Shown here: in pieces, positions 23,781 through 32,817 of the stretch
Numbering within the stretch: position 1 is the stretch's first letter
How the letters are laid out: every line of letters starts with the position of its first letter
Origin: Denitratimonas sp037478135
GTDB lineage: Bacteria > Pseudomonadota > Gammaproteobacteria > Xanthomonadales > Xanthomonadaceae
Assembly (NCBI RefSeq): GCF_037478135.1
Contig: NZ_JBBHDV010000004.1
Coordinates: 221,636-285,635 of the forward strand
Reading direction: 5' to 3'
DNA: 64,000 bases
Made by a program: the position numbers and the translations under genes
The notes under the pieces: generated by a model
Told to the model about the DNA's origin: nothing
Database searches by the model: none
The model's input: only the letters and a program-made list of their open reading frames with translations

Positions 23781-25157
23781 ATGACCCTGCGACTCTACAA
23801 CAGCCTGACCCGCCAGACCGAACCCTTCGTGCCGCAGAACCCGGAGCGGGTGACGATGTATGTCTGCGGCCCCACCGTCTACAACTATGTGCACATCGGC
23901 AACGCGCGTCCGCCGGTGGTGTTCGGCGTGCTCGCGGCGCTGCTGCGGCGGCGCTGGCCGCAGGTGGTCTACGCCCGCAACATCACCGACGTGGACGACA
24001 AGATCAACACCGCCGCGCGTGAGCTGGGCGTGCCGATCAACGTGATCACCGACAAGTACACCCGCGCCTTCCGCGAACACATGGACGCGCTCGGCGTGGC
24101 TGCACCGGACGTCGAGCCGCACGCGACCACGCACATCCCGCAGATCATCGCGATGATCGAGCGCCTGATCGAATCCGGCCACGCCTACGCCGCCGATGGC
24201 CATGTGCTGTTCGCGGTCGCCAGCTTCGCCGACTACGGTGCGCTTTCGCGCCGCGACCGCGACGAAATGCTTGCCGGCGCCCGCATCGATGTCGCCCCGT
24301 ACAAGCGCGATCCGGGCGATTTCGTGCTGTGGAAACCGTCCAGCGACGAGCTGCCCGGCTGGGATTCACCATGGGGCCGTGGCCGGCCGGGCTGGCATAT
24401 CGAATGCTCGGCGATGGCCGCCGCGCACCTGGGCGAAACCATCGACATCCACGCCGGCGGCATCGACTTGCAGTTCCCGCACCACGAGAACGAGATCGCG
24501 CAGAGCACCTGCGCGCATGGCGGCAAGGTGTTCGCACGCTACTGGCTGCACAACGGCATGCTGATGTTCGACGGCGCCAAGATGTCCAAGTCGATCGGCA
24601 ATGTGAGCCGGGTCAACGACCTGCTCGAACGCCACCCGGCCGAGGCGCTGCGCTATGCGCTGCTGTCGGCGCATTACCGCCAGCCGTTGGACTGGTCCGA
24701 TGGCCTGATCGAACAGAGCGTGCGCACGCTGGACCGTCTCTACGGCACGTTGCGCGATCTGGAGGACGTACAGGTTGAAGCCGGCGATGGCGACATCCCG
24801 GCCGTGATCGAAGCCGCGCTGGATGACGACCTGAACACCCCAGCCGCGCTGGCCCAGCTGGCCGGCATTGCGGCGGCGGCGCGCAAGGCGGAAACGGCGG
24901 AAGAACGCTCAGCAGCCAAGCGCGCCCTGCTCGGTGCCGGCCGTGCGCTGGGATTGCTGCAACAGGCACCATCGGCATGGTTCGCACGCGGTACCGCCGA
25001 TGGCGACGATGCCCGCATCCAGGCCCTGGTTGACGAACGCAACGCCGCCAAGAAATCCCGCGACTTCGCCCGCGCCGATGCGATCCGCGACCAGCTCGCC
25101 GCCGAGGGCATCGCACTGGAAGACACGCCACAGGGCGTGCGCTGGAAGCGCGCATGA
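23781..25157 (+). CDS. cysS: Cysteinyl-tRNA synthetase
   Basis: Class I aminoacyl-tRNA synthetase charging tRNA-Cys; 458 residues (E. coli 461). Zinc ligand C29 in YVCGPTVYN, HIGN (38-41), GWHIECSAMAA with the second zinc cysteine, HHENEIAQS, and KMSKS (267-271). The start fits the family (MTLRLYNSLTRQTEPF). It overlaps sufE by four bases (ATGA), forming a tight unit cysS-sufE-rlmJ. Confidence 0.97.
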   Translation: MTLRLYNSLTRQTEPFVPQNPERVTMYVCGPTVYNYVHIGNARPPVVFGVLAALLRRRWPQVVYARNITDVDDKINTAARELGVPINVITDKYTRAFREHMDALGVAAPDVEPHATTHIPQIIAMIERLIESGHAYAADGHVLFAVASFADYGALSRRDRDEMLAGARIDVAPYKRDPGDFVLWKPSSDELPGWDSPWGRGRPGWHIECSAMAAAHLGETIDIHAGGIDLQFPHHENEIAQSTCAHGGKVFARYWLHNGMLMFDGAKMSKSIGNVSRVNDLLERHPAEALRYALLSAHYRQPLDWSDGLIEQSVRTLDRLYGTLRDLEDVQVEAGDGDIPAVIEAALDDDLNTPAALAQLAGIAAAARKAETAEERSAAKRALLGAGRALGLLQQAPSAWFARGTADGDDARIQALVDERNAAKKSRDFARADAIRDQLAAEGIALEDTPQGVRWKRA

Positions 25158-25609
25158 GCACGCCGGCTTTCGTGCAGGAATCCAGCACCGCGCAAGCGCA
25201 GCAGGCCATCGCCGAAGAATTCGCCTTCTTCCCCGACTGGACCGAGCGCTACCAGTACCTGATCGATCTGGGACGCAAGCTGCCGGACTTCCCCGAGGAA
25301 TGGAAATCCGAAGAGCATCGCCTGCTCGGCTGCCAGTCGATGGTCTGGATCGTGGCGCAAGGCGATGCCGCGCAACTGCGCTTCCATGCGATCAGCGATT
25401 CGGCGATCGTCTCGGGCCTGATCTTCCTGGCGCTGCGGGTCTATTCGCACCGCAGCGCCGAAGAAATCCTGGCCACTGAACCGGATTACATCGCCGCCAT
25501 CGGCCTGGCCAAACACCTGTCGCCCACGCGCAACAACGGCCTGGCGGCATTGCTGGGTTTCATCCGCGACACCGCGCGCGCCGCCATTCCGGGCGGCACC
25601 GCCGGATGA
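25154..25609 (+). CDS. sufE: SufE-family cysteine desulfuration protein
   Basis: Sulfur acceptor that takes persulfide from a SufS/CsdA-type desulfurase for Fe-S cluster assembly; 151 residues. The active cysteine is C60 in RLLGCQSMVW, and LGRKLPDFPEEWK and GLIFLALRVYS match the family core. The suf operon itself is not here; the gene overlaps cysS upstream and rlmJ downstream by four bases each. CsdE is an alternative name, as the two cannot be told apart without the partner desulfurase. Confidence 0.92.
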   Translation: MSTPAFVQESSTAQAQQAIAEEFAFFPDWTERYQYLIDLGRKLPDFPEEWKSEEHRLLGCQSMVWIVAQGDAAQLRFHAISDSAIVSGLIFLALRVYSHRSAEEILATEPDYIAAIGLAKHLSPTRNNGLAALLGFIRDTARAAIPGGTAG

Positions 25610-26454
25610 ACTACAAACACGCCTACCACGCCGGCAACCACGCCGATGTGCTGAAACACCTGTTGCTGCTGGCCACGCTCGACGCCTTGTCCGTCAAGCC
25701 GGCGCCGTGGTTCCTGCTTGATACTCATGCCGGTCAGGGTCGTTATGCGCTGGATTCGGTTGAAGCCGGCAAAACCGGCGAATCGGCCGAAGGCATCACC
25801 CGGCTGCAACGCTGGGGAGCCGCACACCGGCCGCTGAAACCGGCACTGGCGCGATATCTGAAAGCGGTACGCCCGCATACCGATGCCGGCTTCTATCCGG
25901 GCTCTCCCCTGCTTGCCGCCGAGGCCGCACGTGAAGACGACCGCATCGCCTGCTGCGAACTGCAAGCCGACCAGTGTGCTCCGCTGAAGGCGCTGTTCGC
26001 CCGCGATCCGCGCGTCGGCGTGCACCAGCGCGACGGTTACGCGGCCACCAAGGCGCTGCTGCCGCCATCGCAACGCCGCGGGCTGGTACTGATCGACCCA
26101 CCATATGAAGCCCAGGCGGCCGAATTCGACACCGTGCTGGATGCCATCCGGACCGGGCTCGGGCGCTGGCCGCAGGGCATCTTCGCGCTGTGGTATCCGA
26201 TCAAGCAGCGCCGCACCCTGCTGCCGTTCTTCCGTCGCGTGGCACACTTGCCAGCGCGCAATATCTGGACCGCCGAACTGCTGGTGCGCCCGGACGACTC
26301 GCCGCTGCGGATGAATGGCAGCGGCATGCTGCTGGTCAATCCGCCCTGGCAGCTGGATCAGGCGATCGAGCCGGTACTGCCCGATCTGGCCGCCGCGATG
26401 GGCGACGCCGGTGCGCGCTGGCAGCTGCACTGGTTGGCACGCGAGGCCAGCTGA
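25606..26454 (+). CDS. rlmJ: 23S rRNA (adenine2030-N6)-methyltransferase
   Basis: SAM-dependent methylation of A2030 in 23S rRNA; 282 residues. N-terminal MNYKHAYHAGNHADVLKH and LLDTHAGQGRY (SAM motif I) are diagnostic, and the catalytic DPPYE begins at D164. ALWYPIK and NGSGMLLVNPPW also fit. It overlaps sufE by four bases and is followed by about 260 bases of regulatory-looking sequence. Confidence 0.95.
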   Translation: MNYKHAYHAGNHADVLKHLLLLATLDALSVKPAPWFLLDTHAGQGRYALDSVEAGKTGESAEGITRLQRWGAAHRPLKPALARYLKAVRPHTDAGFYPGSPLLAAEAAREDDRIACCELQADQCAPLKALFARDPRVGVHQRDGYAATKALLPPSQRRGLVLIDPPYEAQAAEFDTVLDAIRTGLGRWPQGIFALWYPIKQRRTLLPFFRRVAHLPARNIWTAELLVRPDDSPLRMNGSGMLLVNPPWQLDQAIEPVLPDLAAAMGDAGARWQLHWLAREAS

Positions 26455-26508
26455 GCCGCTCATCGCCCGATATTCGCAGCGGGCAGCACCACACCACGCT
26501 GTTTTATC

Positions 26509-26610
26509 GCATTGCAGCAAACATGATCCGGCTCACAATTCACGCTAAAATTTGCGGTGATGATCGACTGAACCCCGGCCTGACATGAACCCGATGCTGC
26601 ATTGCAGCAA
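26509..26610. repeat. Direct repeat of GCATTGCAGCAA, 90 bases apart
   Basis: The 12-base string occurs at 26509-26520 and 26599-26610. Its core TTGC-A-GCAA is itself an inverted repeat, so both copies could bind a dimeric regulator. Between them lies an AT-rich patch with TAAAAT (26546-26551), a possible -10 element without a good -35. Confidence 0.55.
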
Positions 26611-26647
26611 CTCCTGTTCTCGGCCAGAATGCCGCTGCCCCGCCTGA
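26585..26647 (+). CDS. Possible Cys-rich 20-residue ORF before the GNAT gene
   Basis: ATG at 26585 and TGA at 26645-26647 encode a 20-residue peptide with four cysteines (C7, C11, C16, C18; ending RPECRCPA). It is preceded by CCGGCCTGAC without a convincing ribosome site. It could be a small leader ORF, but its length makes chance likely. One copy of the TTGCAGCAA dyad lies inside it. Confidence 0.25.
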   Translation: MNPMLHCSNSCSRPECRCPA

Positions 26648-26718
26648 CGCCGGCCGTCCTCGCACAGCGCACCGTGCCGTCTCGGGGGGCTGGCATCCTC
26701 AACCGCAAGGGCAAGCCC

Positions 26719-27327
26719 GTGAACCTCGCCGTGTCCCGCACCGAATCCTCCCGTCGACGCCCTGCCCGCATTACCAGCCGCCAGTTGCCGGAACGCTGGT
26801 CGCAGCAGTTGCAACTGGATGATGGCCGCATCCTGTGGCTGCGCCCGCTGGATCCGGCCGATGCCGAACCGATCCGCCAGACCTTCTCGCTGCTGTCGCC
26901 GGAAGAAATCCGGATGCGCTTCCTGCATCCGGTCAAGGAACTGACGCCGGACATGACCCGCCGTCTGACCGAACTGGACCCAAGCCACGAATTCGCCCTG
27001 GTCGCGGCCGAGCCGCTGCCGCCCGGCGAGGCGCTGGTCGGTGCCGTGGCCCGGCTGTCGATCGACGAAGGCACGCGCCGCGCCGAGTACGCGATCCTGG
27101 TCAGCCATTTCCTGACCGGCAAGGGCCTGGGCCGGATGCTGATGAAGCAGCTGATCCGCTGGGCCCGGCTCAAGCGCCTGGACGAAATCTACGGCGACGT
27201 GCTGGACGAAAACACTGCGATGCTGGACCTGGCCCGTTCGCTCGGCTTCCGCCGCGAAATGCTGCCCGACGATCCGGGCATCGTGCGCGTGCGCCTTGAT
27301 CTTCGGCGCAAGCCTTCGTTGCAGTGA
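26719..27327 (+). CDS. GNAT-family N-acetyltransferase
   Basis: Stand-alone Gcn5-related acetyltransferase, 202 residues from the GTG at 26719, which has AAGGG at good distance. Starts at 26629 or 26602 would add up to 39 unconserved residues. Domain begins with DDGRILWLRPLDPADAEPI, then LLSPEEIRMRFLHPVKEL, which resembles the acetyltransferase module at the C-terminus of the protein acetyltransferase Pat/YfiQ. The acetyl-CoA loop reads LTGKGLGRMLMKQLI (Q/RxxGxG/A type) and ENTAMLDLARSLGF follows. Substrate unknown; protein lysine acetylation is a family-based guess. Confidence 0.82.
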   Translation: MNLAVSRTESSRRRPARITSRQLPERWSQQLQLDDGRILWLRPLDPADAEPIRQTFSLLSPEEIRMRFLHPVKELTPDMTRRLTELDPSHEFALVAAEPLPPGEALVGAVARLSIDEGTRRAEYAILVSHFLTGKGLGRMLMKQLIRWARLKRLDEIYGDVLDENTAMLDLARSLGFRREMLPDDPGIVRVRLDLRRKPSLQ

Positions 27328-27585
27328 GTTCCAGCCCGCGGCCCTGATGCTGCAGCACTTTCCGGGTGCCCGGCGAATGCCCCGGTTGCACCCTGCACTT
27401 TTCGCAACCCACGCCAGCCGCAGCGCCGCGCAGGCACACCCTCCCATGCCACCAGGCCAAACCCCGGCTGAACGCCGGGACCGGTTGCCGCATCCCGTTT
27501 GAGGGTTGCCGTATCGCCTTGCGTAAGGGGAAGTCACGTCGGGAAGAAACCGGACCGACATCCGCTTCCGCCTCTGGAGATACGC

Positions 27586-30324
27586 ATGAACCGAGCACGT
27601 CTGCTCTGTCTTTCCCCCCTGTTGCTGCTGGGCCTGGCCGGTACGGCGCAGGCCACCGTCTGTCACGTCACGCCTGATGGCAGCGGCAACGGCAGTTCCT
27701 GGGCCACCGCGATGTCACTGCAAACGGCGCTGGCCGACACAAGCTGCGACGAAATCTGGGTCCGCAAAGGCGTCTACAAGCCAGTGGTCCCGGCCGGCAC
27801 CTATCCGAGCAGCGCCGAACGCAAGATCAGCTTCGTGGTGCGCCCCGGTGCGCGCATCTATGGCGGTTTCGCCGGCACCGAGATCCTGCGCGACGAGCGC
27901 GATCCGGAACAGCATCGCAGCGTGCTGTCCGGTGACCTGGACAACGACGACAGCGTGGATGCCGATGGCATCGTCAATGATGCGGTCAACGGCAACCGTG
28001 GCAGCAACAGCCATCACGTGGTGACGATGGATGGCACCACCGGCGAGGGTGCGATCACGCGGAGCACGGTGCTGGACGGTCTGGTCATCACTTCCGGCCG
28101 CGCCAATGGCGCTTCAAGCGAACAGTTCAACCTGGGTGGCGGCCTGTATTGCCGTGCGGTCAGTTCCGGCCACGAGTGCAGCCCGACCCTGCGCAATATG
28201 CTGTTCGCCGGCAATGTCGCCGGCTACGGCGGCGCGATCTATCACCGTGGCAACACCGGCGGTGTCAGCAGCCCGCGCCTGCAGCGGGTGGAGTTCCGCA
28301 ACAACCGTGCCACCAGCTATGGCGGCGGCATGTATACCGATGGCGGTGATGCCGGCAATGCCCATCCGGAACTGCACGAGGTCCGCTTCATCGGCAACCG
28401 TGCCGGCAGTTATGGCGGCGCGATGCTCATCAATGCTGAAAGCGGCAATGCCAGCCCGGTCGTCCGCCAGAGCCAGTTCAGCGGCAACAACGCCAGCTAC
28501 GGTGGCGCAATCTACAACGATGCCTCCAACAATGGCTCCGGTCGCGCATCTTTCGATAACGTCACCTTCTACGGCAACACCGCTGATACCCATGGCGGCG
28601 CGATCTACAACTACGCCAGCTCCAATGGAAATGCGTGGTTGGGAATCAGTTTTTCCACCTTCAGCGGCAACAGTGCCGGGCGCGGCGGCGCGATCGCCAA
28701 CAGCGGAAGCATCAGCAACACGGAAGCCACCGGCCAGCTCGTATTCAACTCCATCCTGTGGGGCAATACCGCCAACGGTGATGGTCCACAGATCTACAAC
28801 CACGGCGCCCAACCGCTGATCCGCTTCAGCATCGTCGGTGGTGGTTGCCCGGCCGGTGCTTCGTGTACGGGTGAAATCGACGCCAATCCGCTGCTCGGGC
28901 CACTCGCCGACAACGGCGGCTGGACCTGGTCGATGCTGCCCGGTACCGGCAGCCCGGCGATCAACGCCGCATCCTACTTCTACTACGATACCTGCCCGAC
29001 TGTGGACCAGCGCGGCGTGCCGCGCGCGCAGGGCAACGGATGCGACCTGGGTGCGGTGGAAGTGGAAGTGGCGCCCTGTTACGTCAAGCATGACGCCAGC
29101 GGCAGCAACAACGGCACAAGCTGGAACAACGCTTACAAAAGCCTCCAGACGGCACTGAACAACTCCTCCTGCGGCGAGATCCGCGTGGCCAAGGGCGTCT
29201 ACACGCCCACCGACGGCAGCGACCGCACAATCAGCTTCAACATCCGCGCCTACCAGCGCGTCTATGGCGGTTTCAACGGCACCGAAACCCGCCTGGACCA
29301 GCGCAATCCGGCAGTGAACCGCACCGTGCTTTCCGGCGACATCGACCGCAACGACAACACCGATGCCGACGGCGTGCTGGTGAATACCACGGACCGTGTA
29401 GGCGCGAACAGCGAGCGCGTCGTGCTGATCGACGCCACCGGATCGAGCGCCGAAATCACCAGCACCACGGTGCTGGATGGGTTCGTGATTACCGGAGCGG
29501 GCGGCGATGCCGTTGGCGCCGGCCTGCTGTGCCGGGCTGCCAGCATCGAACGCATGTGCAGCCCAACCCTGCGCAACCTGTTGTTCAGCGCCAACTCCGG
29601 CGATGCCGGCGGCGGCATGATGCTCGTCGGCAGCAACGGCGGCCTGGCCAACCCGACCCTGACCAATATCACCTTCCGCAACAACAGCGCCTGGGCCGGC
29701 GCCGGTGCCCTGGAAAACAACGGCTCCAATGGCGGCAATGCCAGCCCGACCTTGACCAACGTCACGTTTGAAGGCAACTGGATCACCGCGATGATCAACA
29801 ACGGCAACACCAACGGCCGCAGCAGCCCGGTGCTGACCAACGTGACCTTCCTCAACAACCGCAACCGCTGGGTCGGCAGCTCGATGCTCAGCCACGCCAA
29901 CAACGGCGGCACCAGCGAGCCGGTGTTGACCAACGTCATCATGTGGGGAGGCACGATTTCCGATCCGGAAGAAAACGGCTGCCCGGGCAGCAGCCATATT
30001 GAAGTCTGCAACCAGAACGCCACGCCGATCATCAACGCCAGCATCATCGCCGGCGGCTGCCCGCCCGGCGCGGCCTGCGGCATGAATGTCAGCGACGTCA
30101 ATCCGAAACTCGGCCCGGTCACCTGGAATGGCGGCGCCACCCCGACCGCGATGCCCGGCGAGAACGGCTCAGCCATCGACGCCGGCGACGACGCAGCCTG
30201 TCCTGAGCACGACCAGCGCGGCGTACTGCGTCCGCAAGGTGCCGGCTGTGACATTGGCGCAGTAGAACGCACCATCATCGATATCGGCGGCGGCGACCTG
30301 CTGTTCTCCGACGGCTTCGAGTAA
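27586..30324 (+). CDS. Secreted right-handed beta-helix protein with tandem halves and DGFE tail
   Basis: Large exported protein, 912 residues, with a signal peptide (MNRARLLCLSPLLLLGLAGTAQA). The sequence is two similar halves, about 22-490 and 495-905. Each begins with CxV...SGxxxGxSWxxAxxSLQTAL, has (I/V)RVAKGVY/IWVRKGVY and RxYGGFxGTE, runs through beta-helix coils (repeated GGxxY, NxxFxGNxA, NVTFxNN), and ends with a DQRGVxRxQGxGCDxGAVE motif. This is the choice-of-anchor-Q/pectin-lyase-like architecture. The C-terminus is GGGDLLFSDGFE, a tail often seen on secreted proteins of this order; it has no membrane helix. Possible adhesin or surface protein; no catalytic residues recognised. 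Confidence 0.82.
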   Translation: MNRARLLCLSPLLLLGLAGTAQATVCHVTPDGSGNGSSWATAMSLQTALADTSCDEIWVRKGVYKPVVPAGTYPSSAERKISFVVRPGARIYGGFAGTEILRDERDPEQHRSVLSGDLDNDDSVDADGIVNDAVNGNRGSNSHHVVTMDGTTGEGAITRSTVLDGLVITSGRANGASSEQFNLGGGLYCRAVSSGHECSPTLRNMLFAGNVAGYGGAIYHRGNTGGVSSPRLQRVEFRNNRATSYGGGMYTDGGDAGNAHPELHEVRFIGNRAGSYGGAMLINAESGNASPVVRQSQFSGNNASYGGAIYNDASNNGSGRASFDNVTFYGNTADTHGGAIYNYASSNGNAWLGISFSTFSGNSAGRGGAIANSGSISNTEATGQLVFNSILWGNTANGDGPQIYNHGAQPLIRFSIVGGGCPAGASCTGEIDANPLLGPLADNGGWTWSMLPGTGSPAINAASYFYYDTCPTVDQRGVPRAQGNGCDLGAVEVEVAPCYVKHDASGSNNGTSWNNAYKSLQTALNNSSCGEIRVAKGVYTPTDGSDRTISFNIRAYQRVYGGFNGTETRLDQRNPAVNRTVLSGDIDRNDNTDADGVLVNTTDRVGANSERVVLIDATGSSAEITSTTVLDGFVITGAGGDAVGAGLLCRAASIERMCSPTLRNLLFSANSGDAGGGMMLVGSNGGLANPTLTNITFRNNSAWAGAGALENNGSNGGNASPTLTNVTFEGNWITAMINNGNTNGRSSPVLTNVTFLNNRNRWVGSSMLSHANNGGTSEPVLTNVIMWGGTISDPEENGCPGSSHIEVCNQNATPIINASIIAGGCPPGAACGMNVSDVNPKLGPVTWNGGATPTAMPGENGSAIDAGDDAACPEHDQRGVLRPQGAGCDIGAVERTIIDIGGGDLLFSDGFE

Positions 30325-30393
30325 GCGCACCACGCGGGATTGACCTGCCCTGCCGTGGACGGCGCGGCACCCGCTTCCTTGCTCCAATACAGC

Positions 30394-30447
30394 GCGGATC
30401 CGGCTTCGGCGTCGGATCCGCCGCTTCGCGGCTTGATCTGACCTACA
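30394..30447. repeat. Intergenic palindromic repeat between beta-helix and rhomboid genes
   Basis: GCGGATCCG and CGGATCCGC (30394-30421) form a 9-base dyad, followed by CCGCTTCGCGG and GATCTGACCTACA. The GCCGCGAAGCGGC plus TAGGTC arrangement resembles dispersed intergenic repeats common in proteobacteria. It may act as a terminator for both convergent genes, although no T-tract is present. Confidence 0.5.
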
Positions 30448-30484
30448 GGAACATAGGGTGCTCCCTGGCACCCTCGCAGCACCC

Positions 30485-31111
30485 TCAGCCAAAGAACCCC
30501 GGATTCATCAGCTTCCCAAGAAAATGCTCCAGCACGCGCGGCTGCAACAGCACCGTGAACAACACCCCGTAGCCGGCGCCCCACAGGTGCGCGCTGTGAT
30601 TGATGTTGTCGCGCCCGCGCCGCTCCATCCAGATGCTGTAGCCCACGTACACCACCGCGTACACGATCGCCGGCACCGGCAGGAAGAACACGAAGATCAG
30701 CGACCACGGCTGGATCAGGATGTAAGCGAACAACACCGCCGACACCGCGCCGGATGCGCCAAGGCTGCGGTAGCCCGGATCATCGCGGTGGCGCAGATAG
30801 CTGGGCAGGATCGACACCAGCAGCGCCGACAGATAGAACCCGACAAAACCCCACGGCCACGGCAGCCCGAGCTGGGTCAGATAGTTCTCCATCGCGCCGC
30901 CGAAGAAGTACAGCGTGATCATGTTGAACAACAGATGCTGTGCATCGGCATGGATGAAGCCATAGCTCAGAAAGCGCCAGTACTGCTTGCCGCGCGCAAT
31001 CGCCGGTGGCCACAGGATCAGCCGCTCGAGCCAGCCGGGTTTGTTCCAGGCCAGCCAGGAAACCACACAGGTGATCGCGATCAAGCTCAGGGTGACGGGC
31101 GCAAGCGGCAT
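30485..31111 (-). CDS. Rhomboid-family intramembrane serine protease
   Basis: Polytopic membrane protease of 208 residues with about six membrane segments. The catalytic dyad is visible: S120 in SLGASGAVS and H175 in NHSAHLWG. H54 and N63 (GFIHADAQHLLFNM) supply the oxyanion-side residues, as in GlpG. The N-terminal cytoplasmic domain of GlpG is absent, so it is a short-form rhomboid. Substrates are unknown. It is divergent from the PhzF-like gene. Confidence 0.92.
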   Translation of the reverse strand: MPLAPVTLSLIAITCVVSWLAWNKPGWLERLILWPPAIARGKQYWRFLSYGFIHADAQHLLFNMITLYFFGGAMENYLTQLGLPWPWGFVGFYLSALLVSILPSYLRHRDDPGYRSLGASGAVSAVLFAYILIQPWSLIFVFFLPVPAIVYAVVYVGYSIWMERRGRDNINHSAHLWGAGYGVLFTVLLQPRVLEHFLGKLMNPGFFG

Positions 31112-31271
31112 GGAGCGGCCTCGGCGGGAATGGGCCGCGCACTATAAGCCCCCTGTCCGCTACCTGCCGTACTCCGCGCCGATGCTTGGGAATCGCCCGC
31201 CGCCCGGATACCCTTCATGGCTGGCCCCGGCGCCTGCGGCCGGCACCCCTTCATGCGTTTGCGAACCTGCC

Positions 31272-32144
31272 ATGCACCGACTCCGCTTTCTCCAGCTTGA
31301 TGTCTTTCCCGCCCGTTTCGGCGGCGGTAATCCGCTCGGCGTGGTGATCGACGGCAGCGCGCTGGATGCGGCCACAATGCAGGCCATCGCGGCCTGGACC
31401 AACCTGGTCGAAACCACCTTCCTGCTGCCGCCGGACGATCCGCAGGCCAGCTACCGGGTACGCATCTTCACTCCGACCCGCGAGATCCCGTTTGCCGGCC
31501 ATCCCAGCGTCGGCAGTGCCCATGCGGCGCTGGAATCCGGCCTGTGCGCGCCGCAGGACGGCCTGCTGTGGCAGCAATGCGGTGCCGGTACGCTGCCGAT
31601 CCGGGTGGAAGATCAAGGCACGCAGCGCCGCCTGTTCGTACAGGCGCCGGCGGCAAGCCTGCTGGAAACCGGTGCCACTGCCGCCACCTCCATCACCCCC
31701 TTGCTCGAAGGCCACGCGCTGGCGCCACTGGGCGCGGCCCTGGTCGATGGCGGCCGACGCTGGTGGCTGGCCGAACTGGCCGATGCCGCGACCCTGCGCC
31801 AATGGCGGCCCGAACACGCCGCTATCGCGCAATTGGCCGCCGCCAGCGACAGCATGGGCCTGTGCCTGTTCGCACGCGAAAATGTTGGCCTGGCGGTGCG
31901 TGCCTTCCCGGCCGGCGCCGGCATTGCCGAAGACCCGGCCTCGGGCGCCGCCAATGGCCTGATCGCGGCCTTCATCGCGCAGCGCGACGGCAAGGACAGC
32001 GCACTGGCACGCGGCTACGAAGTCAGTCAGGGCCGCGAAATGGGCCATGATGCGCATCTTTCGGTGCGGATCGATGCCGATGCCGCGATCTGGGTCGGCG
32101 GCCGCTGCAACAGCGTCATCGACGGACATCTGCAATGGCCCTGA
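31272..32144 (+). CDS. PhzF-family phenazine biosynthesis-like isomerase
   Basis: Diaminopimelate-epimerase-fold protein of 290 residues. Motifs: LDVFPARFGGGNPLGVV at the start, the catalytic glutamate E47 in NLVETTF, the FAGHPSVGSAHAAL segment, and EDPASGAANG in the second lobe. PhzF acts in phenazine synthesis, but no other phz gene is nearby, so this is one of the many family members of unknown substrate. The start at 31272 fits the family; the longer frame overlaps the rhomboid gene. Confidence 0.88.
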   Translation: MHRLRFLQLDVFPARFGGGNPLGVVIDGSALDAATMQAIAAWTNLVETTFLLPPDDPQASYRVRIFTPTREIPFAGHPSVGSAHAALESGLCAPQDGLLWQQCGAGTLPIRVEDQGTQRRLFVQAPAASLLETGATAATSITPLLEGHALAPLGAALVDGGRRWWLAELADAATLRQWRPEHAAIAQLAAASDSMGLCLFARENVGLAVRAFPAGAGIAEDPASGAANGLIAAFIAQRDGKDSALARGYEVSQGREMGHDAHLSVRIDADAAIWVGGRCNSVIDGHLQWP

Positions 32145-32268
32145 ATCCCGCCCGGATCGCGATAGCGGATCAACCCCATCGGCGCCGGCTGTGCGTTGAA
32201 ACCCGGTGCGGATGCCGCACATCAACAGCACGGCACCCCGATTTCCCGGCCTCACGCGGATACCACGC

Positions 32269-32817
32269 ATGAGCGAACCACCCAGCGACGAGGATCTGAT
32301 GCTGGCCTATGCCGCAGGCGACATGGATGCTTTCCAGACGCTGTATGCGCGCCATCGCGGCCCGCTGTACCGTTTCATCGCGCGCGGCATTTCGCCCCGG
32401 GCCACGGCCGATGAATGCTTTCAGGATGTCTGGAGCCGCGTGGTCGCGGCGCGTTCGCGCTATCGCCCGGACGCGCGTTTTTCCACCTGGCTATACCAGA
32501 TCGCGCAGCGGCTGCTGATCGACCAGTACCGCCGCGCGCGCCCGCAGGTGTCGCTGGACGATCCGGATTCCCCGCTGCAATTGCCTGATGCCGACAACAA
32601 CCGGCCGGACGCGCAGCTCGGCAGTTTCGAACAGCAGCGCCGCCTGCAACAGGCCATCGCCGAACTGCCGGAAGAACAACGCATCGCCCTGCAATTGCGG
32701 CTGGAACAGGAACTGAGTCTGGAAGAAATCGGTGAAATCACCGGCGCCGGGCGCGAAACGGTCAAATCCCGGCTGCGCTATGCGATGGAAAAGCTGCGTG
32801 CGAGGCTGACGCCATGA
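32269..32817 (+). CDS. ECF-type RNA polymerase sigma factor
   Basis: Extracytoplasmic-function sigma factor of 182 residues with regions 2 (about 14-80: AFQTLYARHRGPLYRF, DECFQDVWSRVV, RFSTWLYQIAQRLLID) and 4 (about 120-175: LPEEQRIALQLRLEQELSLEEIGEITG plus the recognition helix ETVKSRLRYAMEKL). It overlaps by four bases the next gene, whose membrane protein is probably its anti-sigma factor. A start at 32206 is rejected. The regulon is not visible in this window. Confidence 0.93.
   Translation: MSEPPSDEDLMLAYAAGDMDAFQTLYARHRGPLYRFIARGISPRATADECFQDVWSRVVAARSRYRPDARFSTWLYQIAQRLLIDQYRRARPQVSLDDPDSPLQLPDADNNRPDAQLGSFEQQRRLQQAIAELPEEQRIALQLRLEQELSLEEIGEITGAGRETVKSRLRYAMEKLRARLTP

Noticed and set aside
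28200..29950. Short spaced repeats in the beta-helix gene as a possible CRISPR array
   Set aside because: The repeats are degenerate coding units (NxxFxGN, GGxxY) in frame, without constant direct repeats or unique spacers.
28114..29997. A 627-codon minus-strand frame opposite the beta-helix gene
   Set aside because: Produced by the repeats of the sense gene; repetitive Ala/Val/Gly text without a signal peptide or known domain.
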